A DNA stretch of 64,000 nt from Chryseobacterium nakagawai (GTDB lineage: Bacteria; Bacteroidota; Bacteroidia; Flavobacteriales; Weeksellaceae): NCBI RefSeq assembly GCF_900637665.1, contig NZ_LR134386.1:1728501-1792500 (forward strand), written 5' to 3'. Positions 52,029-60,952 of this stretch are shown here, piece by piece. Under the pieces are notes generated by a model. The model saw only the letters and a program-made list of their open reading frames with translations, ran no database searches and had not been told where the DNA came from. Each line of letters starts with the position of its first letter. Within the stretch, counting starts at the first letter, position 1. Both the position numbers and the translations under genes were made by a program.

Positions 52029-53732
52029 ATGAAAAAGTTTTATTGCTTTCTCATCTTATTTCCTGTTTTTTCGCAATTTTTATTTTCACAAAAGAAAGAT
52101 GAAAAAACTTTCAGTGAAATTAGAAAGCCTTATGAAAAAATGGCAATAGATGACATTCATGCAATGCCTTATGTAAAACTGTACATTGAGAAAGCAAAAA
52201 ACGAAAATAATTTTTCAAAGCTGATTCAAGGGTATAGAGATGCAAGACAGTTTGACTATAAAAACAAGATTAAGTATGCTGACAGCGCACTCACTGTCAG
52301 TTTGCAGCATGGAAGCCAAGATGACATCAGTAAAGAATATTTAAGCAAGGGAATCATCTATTATTTTTATCAAAAAAAATTTAAGCTGGCTTTAAATGAA
52401 TACATTAAAGCCTATACGCATTCAAAAGGCTCAAAAGATGAGTACCATAGGTATAAAGTCCTTTATCATTTAGGAATTGTAAAAAGTCATTTGGGCTATT
52501 ATGATGACGCCATGAAGCATTTTCTTGAATGTACTTCATTTTACAGGTCAAAGTTGAATGAAAACCATCATGAAAATGAACAGTTTAACTATGAGAAGGC
52601 GTATCTCAACTGCTTACATCAATTGACTGTACTTAACAGATATCTGCATCATTTTGCCAAGAGTGATAGTTTAAGTAATTTAGGTTATCGGATAACTGCC
52701 AATAATAATGATTTTGTACTTGAAAAAAGCTATTTCCTAAAATGCATAGGAATTTCCAGATTTCATCATAAAGATTATGTTGATGCTCAGGATCACTTGC
52801 AAAAATCTTTACCCAATATTCTAAAGAGAAATGATTTTGCTTGGGCTTCTGTAGTATATTATTATCTGGGTAAAACCTATGAAGCACAGGATAATGTAAA
52901 TAAGGCTGTAGGATGTTATAACAAAATAGATTCTATTTTCAATAAACATGATTTTATACTTCCAGAGGTTTATAAGAGTTATCACTATCTTATCGATCAT
53001 TATAAAGATAAAGACCTAGAAAAGCAACTGTACTATACCAATCAGCTTTTAAAAGCTGACAGTTTAATCAGTAAAGATTTTCCCTATTTATCTTTGAAAC
53101 TTCATAAAGATTTTGACCGACGTACACTGATGGATGCAAAAGAAGAAATCGAGAGATCCAGTACTAAAAAAATAGTATTGGCTCAGATACTGATTGCTTC
53201 AGGAAGTGTAGTTCTTGGTTTTTTTGTTGTCCGGTATCGAAGAGATCAAAAGATAAAAAAACAATATCAGCTTCTTCAAAAGAGAATTGCTGAAGGAAAA
53301 TATAATATGAATGATATTTTAAGAGAAGAAATGATAGAACTGCCTGTAAGAAAGACTTCTCTTACCCCGGAAATGGCTTTAGAAATAAAAGAAAAGCTTC
53401 AGAAGTTTGAGCAGGAGCAACATTTCAAAAAGAAAGGGATTACGCAGAAAAGTATTGCTTTAAAGCTGGGAACCAATTCCCACTATCTTTCGGTTTATAT
53501 CAATGAACAAAAAGGGGTAAATTTTAATAAATACATGGCTGAACTGAGAATTAATTATATCACTAATCTACTAAATACCAACAGTAAGTATTTAAATTAT
53601 ACTATCGAGGCTTTGGCTGATGAATGCGGTATAGCGGCACGCCAGAACTTTTCAAATCTGTTCTTTGATATCAATGGGATCAGACCTACTGATTATATAA
53701 AGAATCGGAAAAGGGAGCTGGGTATTAGTTGA
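52029..53732 (+). CDS. Membrane-anchored TPR sensor with AraC-type DNA-binding domain
   Basis: 567 residues. A signal peptide (MKKFYCFLILFPVFSQFLFS) leads into a periplasmic region of TPR-like repeats (residues ~60-350, e.g. KFKLALNEYIKAYTHSKG, ASVVYYYLGKTYEAQDNVNKAVGCYNKI). A membrane helix follows at ~380-402 (IVLAQILIASGSVVLGFFVV), then a cytosolic AraC domain (KSIALKLGTNSHYLSVYINEQKG; IEALADECGIAARQNFSNLFFDINGI). This one-component architecture is typical of Flavobacteriia. It probably senses a periplasmic signal for the adjacent SusCD/DUF6520 genes; this is inferred from position. Confidence 0.9.
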   Translation: MKKFYCFLILFPVFSQFLFSQKKDEKTFSEIRKPYEKMAIDDIHAMPYVKLYIEKAKNENNFSKLIQGYRDARQFDYKNKIKYADSALTVSLQHGSQDDISKEYLSKGIIYYFYQKKFKLALNEYIKAYTHSKGSKDEYHRYKVLYHLGIVKSHLGYYDDAMKHFLECTSFYRSKLNENHHENEQFNYEKAYLNCLHQLTVLNRYLHHFAKSDSLSNLGYRITANNNDFVLEKSYFLKCIGISRFHHKDYVDAQDHLQKSLPNILKRNDFAWASVVYYYLGKTYEAQDNVNKAVGCYNKIDSIFNKHDFILPEVYKSYHYLIDHYKDKDLEKQLYYTNQLLKADSLISKDFPYLSLKLHKDFDRRTLMDAKEEIERSSTKKIVLAQILIASGSVVLGFFVVRYRRDQKIKKQYQLLQKRIAEGKYNMNDILREEMIELPVRKTSLTPEMALEIKEKLQKFEQEQHFKKKGITQKSIALKLGTNSHYLSVYINEQKGVNFNKYMAELRINYITNLLNTNSKYLNYTIEALADECGIAARQNFSNLFFDINGIRPTDYIKNRKRELGIS

Positions 53733-53778
53733 TTAAGTCGTGCTTTAGGTAATTTTTGTAAATTTCTTAAAAAAGGAC

Positions 53779-54624
53779 ATGGTAACAAAAACAATTTTTA
53801 AAAGAGCTTCGAAGTTATTGGAGGATCTGGACCTAAAGATTAACGAAGTCAATGCTGACGGAAATGATCTGATCAAAATTTCAGAAAAGGCATTACTTAT
53901 TATTGATGAGTCAATAAGGAAATTAAAACTTTTGGTTTCCAACCATCATTTTGATCATATTGCTGAAGAAGTATTCTTTTTTAAAAAACTGAAACCGCAG
54001 TTTATTGCAAAATTTATTTATTATTCAGCAGTACTGGATATTGAATCTCATAAACCGGCTGCCGGAAATAAGACCTTAAAAAAATATTATGAAGCAGAAC
54101 AGGAAAAATTGAAAGACTTTTATTTGGAGCATTCTGAATTTTACAGCTACTATAAACGGGAAGCAACCTATCTTGATAATAAAATATTTGTTCGCAATTC
54201 CTACGACCTAAAAATGAAGCTATCATCCGGATTTTATAATTATGATCCGAATTTTACAACATCCCACGATCATATGATCGCCAGATTTATTTCCAATCAG
54301 CAGTTTGATCAGTATTTAAAAAAGCAAATTGAAAATTCGAATGATAACTTTACCACAAAAGTATTTTCTCCTTTGAGCTGGTCGGGATCAAAGGTCGGTC
54401 TTATAGAGCTTATCTATGCACTTTACCAGATGCGTTGTTTTAACGGCGGTAATATAGAGTTAAGCGAAGTCATAAAATTTACAGAAAAGTCATTGGATTG
54501 CGATTTAGGTAACTTTCATAAAACCATCTTTGAAATCCGTAACCGAAAACAGGGACCAACCAAATTCCTTCAATTGGTGAGTGACAATTTGAATCAATAT
54601 TTTATGAACAGCGATGCTGAGTAA
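53779..54624 (+). CDS. rteC: RteC-like regulator of the conjugative element
   Basis: 281 residues. The second half carries the RteC pattern (EFYSYYKREATYLDNKIFVRNSYDLKMKLSSGFYNYDPNFTTSHDHMIARFISNQQF) and a C-terminal winged-helix-like part (SKVGLIELIYALYQMRCFNGGNIELSEVIKF). In CTnDOT, RteC activates excision genes. rteA and rteB are not present in the window. It is convergent with the coupling-protein gene, separated by a perfect terminator. Confidence 0.9.
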   Translation: MVTKTIFKRASKLLEDLDLKINEVNADGNDLIKISEKALLIIDESIRKLKLLVSNHHFDHIAEEVFFFKKLKPQFIAKFIYYSAVLDIESHKPAAGNKTLKKYYEAEQEKLKDFYLEHSEFYSYYKREATYLDNKIFVRNSYDLKMKLSSGFYNYDPNFTTSHDHMIARFISNQQFDQYLKKQIENSNDNFTTKVFSPLSWSGSKVGLIELIYALYQMRCFNGGNIELSEVIKFTEKSLDCDLGNFHKTIFEIRNRKQGPTKFLQLVSDNLNQYFMNSDAE

Positions 54625-54642
54625 CATACATACATATAAATG

Positions 54643-54674
54643 GAAACCTCAAATCGTATGGTATTTGAGGTTTC
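54643..54674. terminator. Bidirectional terminator between rteC and mobC
   Basis: GAAACCTCAAAT (54643-54654) and ATTTGAGGTTTC (54663-54674), a perfect 12-pair stem with an 8-base loop. Confidence 0.75.
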
Positions 54675-54679
54675 ATTCT

Positions 54680-56716
54680 TTAATCCGATTTCAATAAATG
54701 TTGCAAATCAGGATCATTTTTTATTCGATCCATTTCATCTTTGATGATATTGAGAATATCTGACTTAATTTCTCTGTAATTATCCTGAATCTGCCTGGTC
54801 ATAGAATCATTCCGGTCTTCATCAATAAAGGATCGGATCGGTGGTATCTGCTGAAAGCTTTTCATTTCTTGAGAAAGCTTAACATTGTCTACAACAATCT
54901 CGGAATGAAAAATCTTCTGCTGAATCCTTTCATCAAAGTTATCAGATACAGCACCGACAAAAAATCCCTGGGTCAGGGTAGAAATCTTCGAAGCAGGTAT
55001 CAAACTGTCCAATTGGGTAGAAATAGAGGTGGACGTATCATTCTTATTGATGGATATACTCTGTCTTTTTTGCAGTATTTTTCCAAAACGTTCAGATAAC
55101 GTTTTTGCTGTTTCCCCAACCACCTGACCGCTGAAAATATTGCCGACCGTATTCTGAATGACTTTACTTTCCTTATCTCCATAGTCTCTTGTCAACTGAG
55201 AAAAATCCTGGAATCCAAGACATACGGAAACTTTATTACTTCTGGCAGTAGCAATTAAATTATCTAGGCCTCTGAAATAAATAGTAGGCAACTCATCAAT
55301 AATCACCGAACTCTTCAACTGTCCTTTTTTATTAATCAGCTTCACAATTCTCGAATTGTATAGCCCAAGAGCAGCAGAATAAATATTCTGACGATCAGGA
55401 TTATTTCCAACACACAGAATTTTAGGCTCATTGGGATTATTGATATCCAAAGAAAAATCGTCTCCGGTCATTACCCAGTATAATTGTGGTGAGATCATTC
55501 TTGACAAAGGAATCTTTGCAGAAGCGATTTGCCCCTGCAATTGATCCTGGGCACCCCCTTGCCATGCATCCATAAAAGGAGATAGGTAGTTCTCTAATTC
55601 AGAATAAGAGGTTAATATCGTAAAGACCTCTTCATATTTTTTGTTAAGCAGTTCAATAGCATGTGGAAAAGTACAGTATTTACCGTTCTTATATATCTTA
55701 AGAAACCATATGATGGCAGCTAACAATATAATGGGACTCTCAACAAAGAAATCGCCCTGTTTTTGTATCCAGCTTCTATTCAGATTCAGCATAATAGTGT
55801 AAGCAGCTTCATATGCATCCGATATATCCGTCATAAAATTAGGATTTAAGGGATTACATCGATGACTTTTTCTGGGGTCGTCAAAATTGATGATATAGAA
55901 TTTCGGCTTTACAGTATAAGCATCAGAATGATTGAGAAGATGGTTGTACGCAATAGTAGACAAATCATCGAATTTAAAATCATAAATATACATGGAAAAT
56001 CCTTTTTCAATATGTTGTCTGATATAGTTGTTGACAACAGCATAGGATTTTCCTGAACCTGGAGTTCCTAAGACAATGGTGGCACGAAAAGGATTCACCA
56101 CATTAATCCATCCCTGATGCCACTTCCCTTGATAATAGAATTGTGTAGGAAGGTTAACAGAGTATTCATTATAGAGTAATTGGGTTTCCTGCTGAAAACT
56201 TTCATTCTCATTGTTAAAAACATCGGTCATTAAGTTTGTTTTGAGTAGACGGCTTATCCAGACTCCTGCTTGCATCAAGAAGATGTATCCGGAACAGGTA
56301 GATAGAATATAAAGCAGAGCTGAAAAGCTGGTATCAAGTTGTAAAATAATTGCGTTTAAAAAGAATAAGACAAAACCAATAGAAAAACCAATACTAATTT
56401 TTTTCCAAGTGATCTTTTCATTTTTGACTCCCTTTGTTCCGAGGCAACTCAAAGCCAGTAAAACTATTGCGAACAGCTTAGAGTATATGGTATGAGAAAA
56501 TAACCCTGCTGTTTTGTTAAAATTATAAAGAATCTTATTGATGAGTTCCAGTGTCCATTGTTGCTGTGCAAAAAATCCGTAACAAAACCAATACAGATGC
56601 ATTAGTACCATAATAATACTGACCGCTCGCATAAATGCCATGATTTTGGCAAGCCCTCTTAAATCGTCTTCACCCTGCATATCACATTTTAGACGCATAA
56701 ATACAGGATTGCACAT
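54680..56716 (-). CDS. mobC: Type IV coupling protein (VirD4/TraG-like, MobC)
   Basis: 678 residues. Four membrane helices within the first ~155 residues, then the ATPase: Walker A GTPGSGKS (217-224) and Walker B SSVIIDELPTIYF. It recruits the relaxase-DNA complex to the transfer channel. In Bacteroidetes elements the gene is often annotated mobC or traG-like; it lies downstream of mobB and mobA on the same strand, with an 88-base gap. Confidence 0.92.
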   Translation of the reverse strand: MCNPVFMRLKCDMQGEDDLRGLAKIMAFMRAVSIIMVLMHLYWFCYGFFAQQQWTLELINKILYNFNKTAGLFSHTIYSKLFAIVLLALSCLGTKGVKNEKITWKKISIGFSIGFVLFFLNAIILQLDTSFSALLYILSTCSGYIFLMQAGVWISRLLKTNLMTDVFNNENESFQQETQLLYNEYSVNLPTQFYYQGKWHQGWINVVNPFRATIVLGTPGSGKSYAVVNNYIRQHIEKGFSMYIYDFKFDDLSTIAYNHLLNHSDAYTVKPKFYIINFDDPRKSHRCNPLNPNFMTDISDAYEAAYTIMLNLNRSWIQKQGDFFVESPIILLAAIIWFLKIYKNGKYCTFPHAIELLNKKYEEVFTILTSYSELENYLSPFMDAWQGGAQDQLQGQIASAKIPLSRMISPQLYWVMTGDDFSLDINNPNEPKILCVGNNPDRQNIYSAALGLYNSRIVKLINKKGQLKSSVIIDELPTIYFRGLDNLIATARSNKVSVCLGFQDFSQLTRDYGDKESKVIQNTVGNIFSGQVVGETAKTLSERFGKILQKRQSISINKNDTSTSISTQLDSLIPASKISTLTQGFFVGAVSDNFDERIQQKIFHSEIVVDNVKLSQEMKSFQQIPPIRSFIDEDRNDSMTRQIQDNYREIKSDILNIIKDEMDRIKNDPDLQHLLKSD

Positions 56717-56804
56717 TCTTAATTATGAATGTGCCGTTGCAAGAATACAATGGCTGACTATGGCTCTGAGAGTATAATTATAAAGGTAGTTTATCAAAAG
56801 AATA

Positions 56805-58058
56805 TTATTTTTTTCTTCTTTTTCTTTGTCTCTTTTTCATTTGTGATTCAAAAATTTGTTCCTCTTGATCCTCATGAGGACCTGAAGACAATAATCCGCT
56901 AAAAAATCCGTCAAATACTTCGTAGCTGTTATTGTTGAAGAAATGTTCTGAAGATTTTTCAAGCGATATATCATTGTTAGATCTATTATATGAATTGGTT
57001 TCAGGCTTTGTTTCTATCTCATTCCATAGTTTGTTGAATGCGTTGGCTGAAAGCTCTTTACTCAACTGTGAACCATTCCAAACAGATTTGGAGTTATGGT
57101 CTATGAATGTAATTCCGTATATTCTCCCATCATCATTCTTTCGTATGACCGTAGCGATTCCCTGTTCCAAAAGTTGAGTCTTAAAAGAAGCTTCCGATTT
57201 ACTTGTACTGAGAGCGGTTTCTATAGTTCTTTTAAGAATGAGTTTTGAAGGATTATTTTTCATTTTCACTTTTGACTTCTCAATAAGCACCTGAATATTT
57301 TCTACTCCTACATGCTTACCAAAAAGGGATGATTTAAAAGGATTGCTTACTTTTTTTCCATTTTTATCCGTTGCAAAATAGACGATTCCTTGTCTCATTT
57401 TTCCGTGCAGTTCTCCAGTAACCTCTTCACAGGAGATATTGAATTGAGAGAGTAAAGCGTTATATGCACCTATACTTTGAATGCTGTAGGTTTGAGGAAT
57501 GTGTCGTAGTATCGAGGATAATTGTGTTTTGATATTCCCCTTAGTATAATCTATAGGTTTAAAAATAGAGTTTTGATTTAAATTTCTATTCTCACCAGCA
57601 ACTTTTAAGTTGTATTGTCTTTCCAGTTTTCTGCAGGTTTCCATTGATTGGGGGTGATCATATCGATCTGATATTTTCTTTCCGTCGATCTGGACACAGG
57701 TGGTCACAATATGAATGTGAGTTCTGTCAATATCAGTATGTTTAAAAACAACATACGGTTGATTTCCATAACCCATTTCCTGCATATATTGCTGAGCCAT
57801 TTCCCGATAATCTTTGTCATTAACCTTATCTTCAGGATCAGGATTAAGTGAGATATGTCTTACCGGTTTTTCAGTTTTGTTATTGGCAATCAAGTAGGGT
57901 TCAAAATACTGATGAAAAAATCTAACCGAATAAGGTCGATCCCACAAATCAGGAATCTTATTAGTGAATAAAACCGTTCCTTTTTCGTTATCCACCTTCT
58001 GTTGATTGTAGGTAAGAGCACCCCATAGGTTTTCACCTTTTCCAATTTTAGCGATCAT
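56805..58058 (-). CDS. mobB: Relaxase/mobilisation nuclease (MobB, MOBP type)
   Basis: 417 residues. The relaxase domain spans ~1-150, with the metal-binding histidines in FKHTDIDRTHIHIVTT (His107, His114, His116). The start MIAKIGKGENLWGALTYNQQKV is typical of Bacteroidetes relaxases, and the nucleophilic Tyr is likely Tyr17 in LTYNQQ. The C-terminal part is basic. It nicks oriT and leads the strand into the recipient. It overlaps mobA by 4 bases. Confidence 0.93.
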   Translation of the reverse strand: MIAKIGKGENLWGALTYNQQKVDNEKGTVLFTNKIPDLWDRPYSVRFFHQYFEPYLIANNKTEKPVRHISLNPDPEDKVNDKDYREMAQQYMQEMGYGNQPYVVFKHTDIDRTHIHIVTTCVQIDGKKISDRYDHPQSMETCRKLERQYNLKVAGENRNLNQNSIFKPIDYTKGNIKTQLSSILRHIPQTYSIQSIGAYNALLSQFNISCEEVTGELHGKMRQGIVYFATDKNGKKVSNPFKSSLFGKHVGVENIQVLIEKSKVKMKNNPSKLILKRTIETALSTSKSEASFKTQLLEQGIATVIRKNDDGRIYGITFIDHNSKSVWNGSQLSKELSANAFNKLWNEIETKPETNSYNRSNNDISLEKSSEHFFNNNSYEVFDGFFSGLLSSGPHEDQEEQIFESQMKKRQRKRRKK

Positions 58059-58489
58059 TTTTCAGAATTTTTTTGAATATGGTTTTGTTCAAATTCTTTG
58101 GTGAGTTCTATAATCTGCTTACCAATTAAAGCTAGTTCTCTGGTATGATTTTCCAGTTTAAAGAGATAGAAAGACGCTTTTTTCTCAGAAAAGTTTCGGT
58201 ATAAAATTTTTACAATCTGATTATAATTGTTTCCAATCGACTGGAATTGGTAGAAGAATTTGGTCAATTGGGTATGATAATCTATTGTTGAAATATCAAC
58301 TTTTACAATTTTTAATTCTTTCTGAAATAAAATTGTTGTAATAAATTTCGCTTTGTTACTCATTCCGGAAACCTCATATAAATTTAAAAACTTTATATTT
58401 TCCTCATCCGTAAGTCTAAATACATATCTGTTTTTACTTGGATTCATCTTGGGCTTACGCCCGCCTTTGCTTTTTTTATTTACATCCAT
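58055..58489 (-). CDS. mobA: MobA accessory protein (ribbon-helix-helix)
   Basis: 144 residues, basic N-terminus (NKKSKGGRKPKMNPSKNRYVFRLTDEENIKFLNLYEVSG) giving a ribbon-helix-helix DNA-binding domain, then a helical region with NQIVKILYRN. It would help the relaxase recognise oriT. It is the first gene of the mobABC group; the candidate oriT begins 63 bases upstream. Confidence 0.9.
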   Translation of the reverse strand: MDVNKKSKGGRKPKMNPSKNRYVFRLTDEENIKFLNLYEVSGMSNKAKFITTILFQKELKIVKVDISTIDYHTQLTKFFYQFQSIGNNYNQIVKILYRNFSEKKASFYLFKLENHTRELALIGKQIIELTKEFEQNHIQKNSEK

Positions 58490-58551
58490 CGCATTTAATT
58501 TAATATTAGTAAAATCACGACTTTGGAGTGGTTTTTAAAGCCCCAGCCAGG

Positions 58552-58605
58552 GCAAGTTGTTTTGAGGCACGAAAAAAGTTATGAGGCACTCAAAACATAA
58601 CTTGC
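58552..58605. other. Candidate oriT: inverted and direct repeats upstream of mobA
   Basis: GCAAGTTGTTTTGAG (58552-58566) and CTCAAAACATAACTTGC (58589-58605) are inverted copies differing by a two-base insertion. TGAGGCAC occurs twice (58563-58570, 58582-58589). A large inverted repeat with iterons just upstream of a mob operon is the expected layout of an origin of transfer. The nick site cannot be read. Confidence 0.6.
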
Positions 58606-59124
58606 TCCTTTCAGGTGAAAGGAAATTTCAGTAAGAAAATATATTTAATACTTTAAAGCATTAAAAACAGTCCAACTCCAAAAAACTCCTTAGTCTTATG
58701 AAACAAAGTAAACCAGAATCATTTGTAGGGACAATATTAGAAAGAAAGTCAAAGACAGTCACTTAAAGCCAAAAACGACCATTAAGAATATTTCGAAGAA
58801 GAAATCGTATTCATTTGTATCAGATTGAGGGCGGGATTTCCTGACTGCAGATCTGATAGAAATCCTGAACAGCAGAACCCTTGCATGTCAGCCTTCCGGA
58901 ATTCCGGCCGTCAAGATAGTCTCTGTGAAAGATAGTCTTCAGGAAAGCAATTTTTCAGGATTGCAGGATGAATGGCATTCAGCCAGAACTGATTGAAGTC
59001 AATACAGCTTTAGGGAATTCCGTCCAGTAGCACTGAAAGCTGTACGGGGAACCTGATATATGTATTGCCCAGGGGCTGTCAATCAGTCTTTCGTCCCAAT
59101 TATGTATAACCAAAATCAAGCAAA
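58606..59124. other. Non-coding region between oriT candidate and traA
   Basis: About 520 bases without a credible gene. It contains a perfect palindrome CCGGAATTCCGG (58896-58907) and a direct repeat AAGATAGTC (about 58913-58921 and 58929-58937). It must hold the tra operon promoter, but no exact TAnnTTTG box was seen, which would fit control by an activator. Confidence 0.5.
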
Positions 59125-59892
59125 ATGAAAACAAAAAAGCAACCTACCATTATTGCATTTTCCACTCAAAAAGGAGGGGTAGGAAAAAGCACTTTTACAT
59201 CACTTCTAGCAAGTATTCTTCATTATCGGATGAGGTATCATGTTGCCGTTTTTGACTGTGACTTTCCACAGTACAGTTTACTCCAGATGAGAGAGCGGGA
59301 TTTAAAAATGGTGATGCAGAATGAGATTTTAAAAAAGATCGCTCACAAACAATTTACGAGTATTAATAAAAAAGCGTATCCCATTTTCCAGAGTAAAGCC
59401 GACCAAGTTTTAGAGGATATGGATGCTTATGTTGATGGCTCCGAAATAATTCCTGATGCTATATTTTTAGACCTGCCGGGAACTGTGAATACCGCCGGTA
59501 TTTTAAAAACTTTGACGAATGTCCATTATATTTTTTCTCCCATTACTGCGGATCGTGTTGTGCTGGAAAGTACGCTAAGTTTCACCCATGTTCTGACCAA
59601 TGTATTAATGAAAGAAACTCAAACGGGAATTCGGGCTGTATATCTATTCTGGAATCAGGTGGATGGAAGAGAACGGACGTTGCTCTACAAAAACTACAGT
59701 AAAGTGATTTCAGATTTAGGGCTGCCACTTATGGAAACAAGCATTACAGACAGTAAAAGATTTAGAAAGGAAGGAGAGGCTATTACAAAGACTGTTTTCC
59801 GATCGACTTTACTGCCTGCAGATCCTAAATTGTTAGCTCAGTGCAGGCTGGATCAATTTGTAGAAGAATTTTTAGGAATTGTAAAACTATAA
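59125..59892 (+). CDS. traA: TraA, ParA family ATPase
   Basis: 255 residues. A deviant Walker A (STQKGGVGKSTFTSLLAS, residues 13-30) with the signature Lys, FDCDFPQ as the A' motif and FLDLPGTVNTAG as Walker B mark a ParA/MinD ATPase. In CTnDOT-like elements this is the first tra gene; it may help position or stabilise the element. The next gene starts 4 bases after its stop. Confidence 0.93.
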   Translation: MKTKKQPTIIAFSTQKGGVGKSTFTSLLASILHYRMRYHVAVFDCDFPQYSLLQMRERDLKMVMQNEILKKIAHKQFTSINKKAYPIFQSKADQVLEDMDAYVDGSEIIPDAIFLDLPGTVNTAGILKTLTNVHYIFSPITADRVVLESTLSFTHVLTNVLMKETQTGIRAVYLFWNQVDGRERTLLYKNYSKVISDLGLPLMETSITDSKRFRKEGEAITKTVFRSTLLPADPKLLAQCRLDQFVEEFLGIVKL

Positions 59893-59896
59893 GAGT

Positions 59897-60292
59897 ATGG
59901 AATATGAAAAAAATAACAATGATGATAGGGGGATCGATGAACAATATCTGATGTCCATTATGGCAGGAAGTCCTAAGAAGGAAGTTATTTCAAAAACTGA
60001 TGATCCTCCAAAGGAGAAGGGTGAAGCAAAAAATAAGTTGAAGAATAAAAAAACATCAGATTTAAGTTATGTTGAGCAGTTTCTTACTCATCATACAATG
60101 ACTAAGCGGGGTGATAAAAGTATCTATATCCGTCCTGAATATCACGAGCGCCTCTCGCGTATTATTCAAATCATTGCCGATGACCAGATTTCTCTGTATG
60201 CTTATCTGGATAATATACTGGCGTATCATTTCGAAATGTTTGAAAAGGAAATTACTGATGATTTCAATAAAAAATACCGTCCCATTTTTTAA
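59897..60292 (+). CDS. DUF3408 conjugation protein
   Basis: 131 residues. A charged, disordered N-terminus, then a ParG-like small domain (MTKRGDKSIYIRPEYHERLSRIIQIIADDQISLYAYLDNILAYHFEMFEKEI). DUF3408 proteins regularly follow traA in Bacteroidetes elements and probably act with the ParA ATPase as a DNA-binding partner. Confidence 0.88.
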   Translation: MEYEKNNNDDRGIDEQYLMSIMAGSPKKEVISKTDDPPKEKGEAKNKLKNKKTSDLSYVEQFLTHHTMTKRGDKSIYIRPEYHERLSRIIQIIADDQISLYAYLDNILAYHFEMFEKEITDDFNKKYRPIF

Positions 60293-60301
60293 TATCATTT
60301 T

Positions 60302-60919
60302 ATGGAAAAAATAATCATTACAGGTTTATTAATCGCTATCATTCTAATTCTTCTCGACAGAAGATTCCCAGTCAATGTCCGTGCGAAAGATAGGGGTAAT
60401 ACTAAGAAAAGTTCTCCACCGATAATGGGAGATATTAAGCAAACAAAAAGAAAAGGTTGGCCAGTTGAAGCCACTGAAAGCCACCTTGAATTTACTTCAT
60501 TAGCAGAAGATAATTTTGAATCAGAAACCAGAGACGGGAAAGCTGAGGATGTAACCGAGAATAAAAACCTTGATGATATTCTAATCAAGGATAATTGGGG
60601 GCAGGAGGAAGAGGATTGGAAGTATCAGGACTCTAATATCGAAAGCGGTTTTGCTACAGGGGTTACCTTTCAGGAATTGAGTACTGCGGGTCAGCTGTTA
60701 CAGCGGAAAATGCTGGAACCTGATTTAGAACAGCAAGCAGTTGCTATAATTCAAAAAATTCATGGGACCGAGCTTTTTGATCTTTTGGAGAATTCGTTGG
60801 GGGAGGCTTCGAAGCGTATTTCAAATTTGTTAAGTCAGAGCATTTCGAATGATGTTGAAGGCATATCTTCCAGTTACAAAGATGGTGTTGAAGGTTTCGA
60901 TATTGGGGAGTTTGTTTAG
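60302..60919 (+). CDS. traD: TraD-like conjugal transfer protein
   Basis: 205 residues. One N-terminal membrane helix (IIITGLLIAIILILL), a long acidic disordered region, and a conserved C-terminal helical part (GFATGVTFQELSTAGQLLQ, FDLLENSLGEASKRISNLLSQSI). It matches the protein called TraD in CTnDOT-type operons by position and by its C-terminus. Its biochemical role is not known. Confidence 0.82.
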   Translation: MEKIIITGLLIAIILILLDRRFPVNVRAKDRGNTKKSSPPIMGDIKQTKRKGWPVEATESHLEFTSLAEDNFESETRDGKAEDVTENKNLDDILIKDNWGQEEEDWKYQDSNIESGFATGVTFQELSTAGQLLQRKMLEPDLEQQAVAIIQKIHGTELFDLLENSLGEASKRISNLLSQSISNDVEGISSSYKDGVEGFDIGEFV

Positions 60920-60952
60920 GCAAATTCCCCTTTTGTTATTAAGAAGTTTCAA

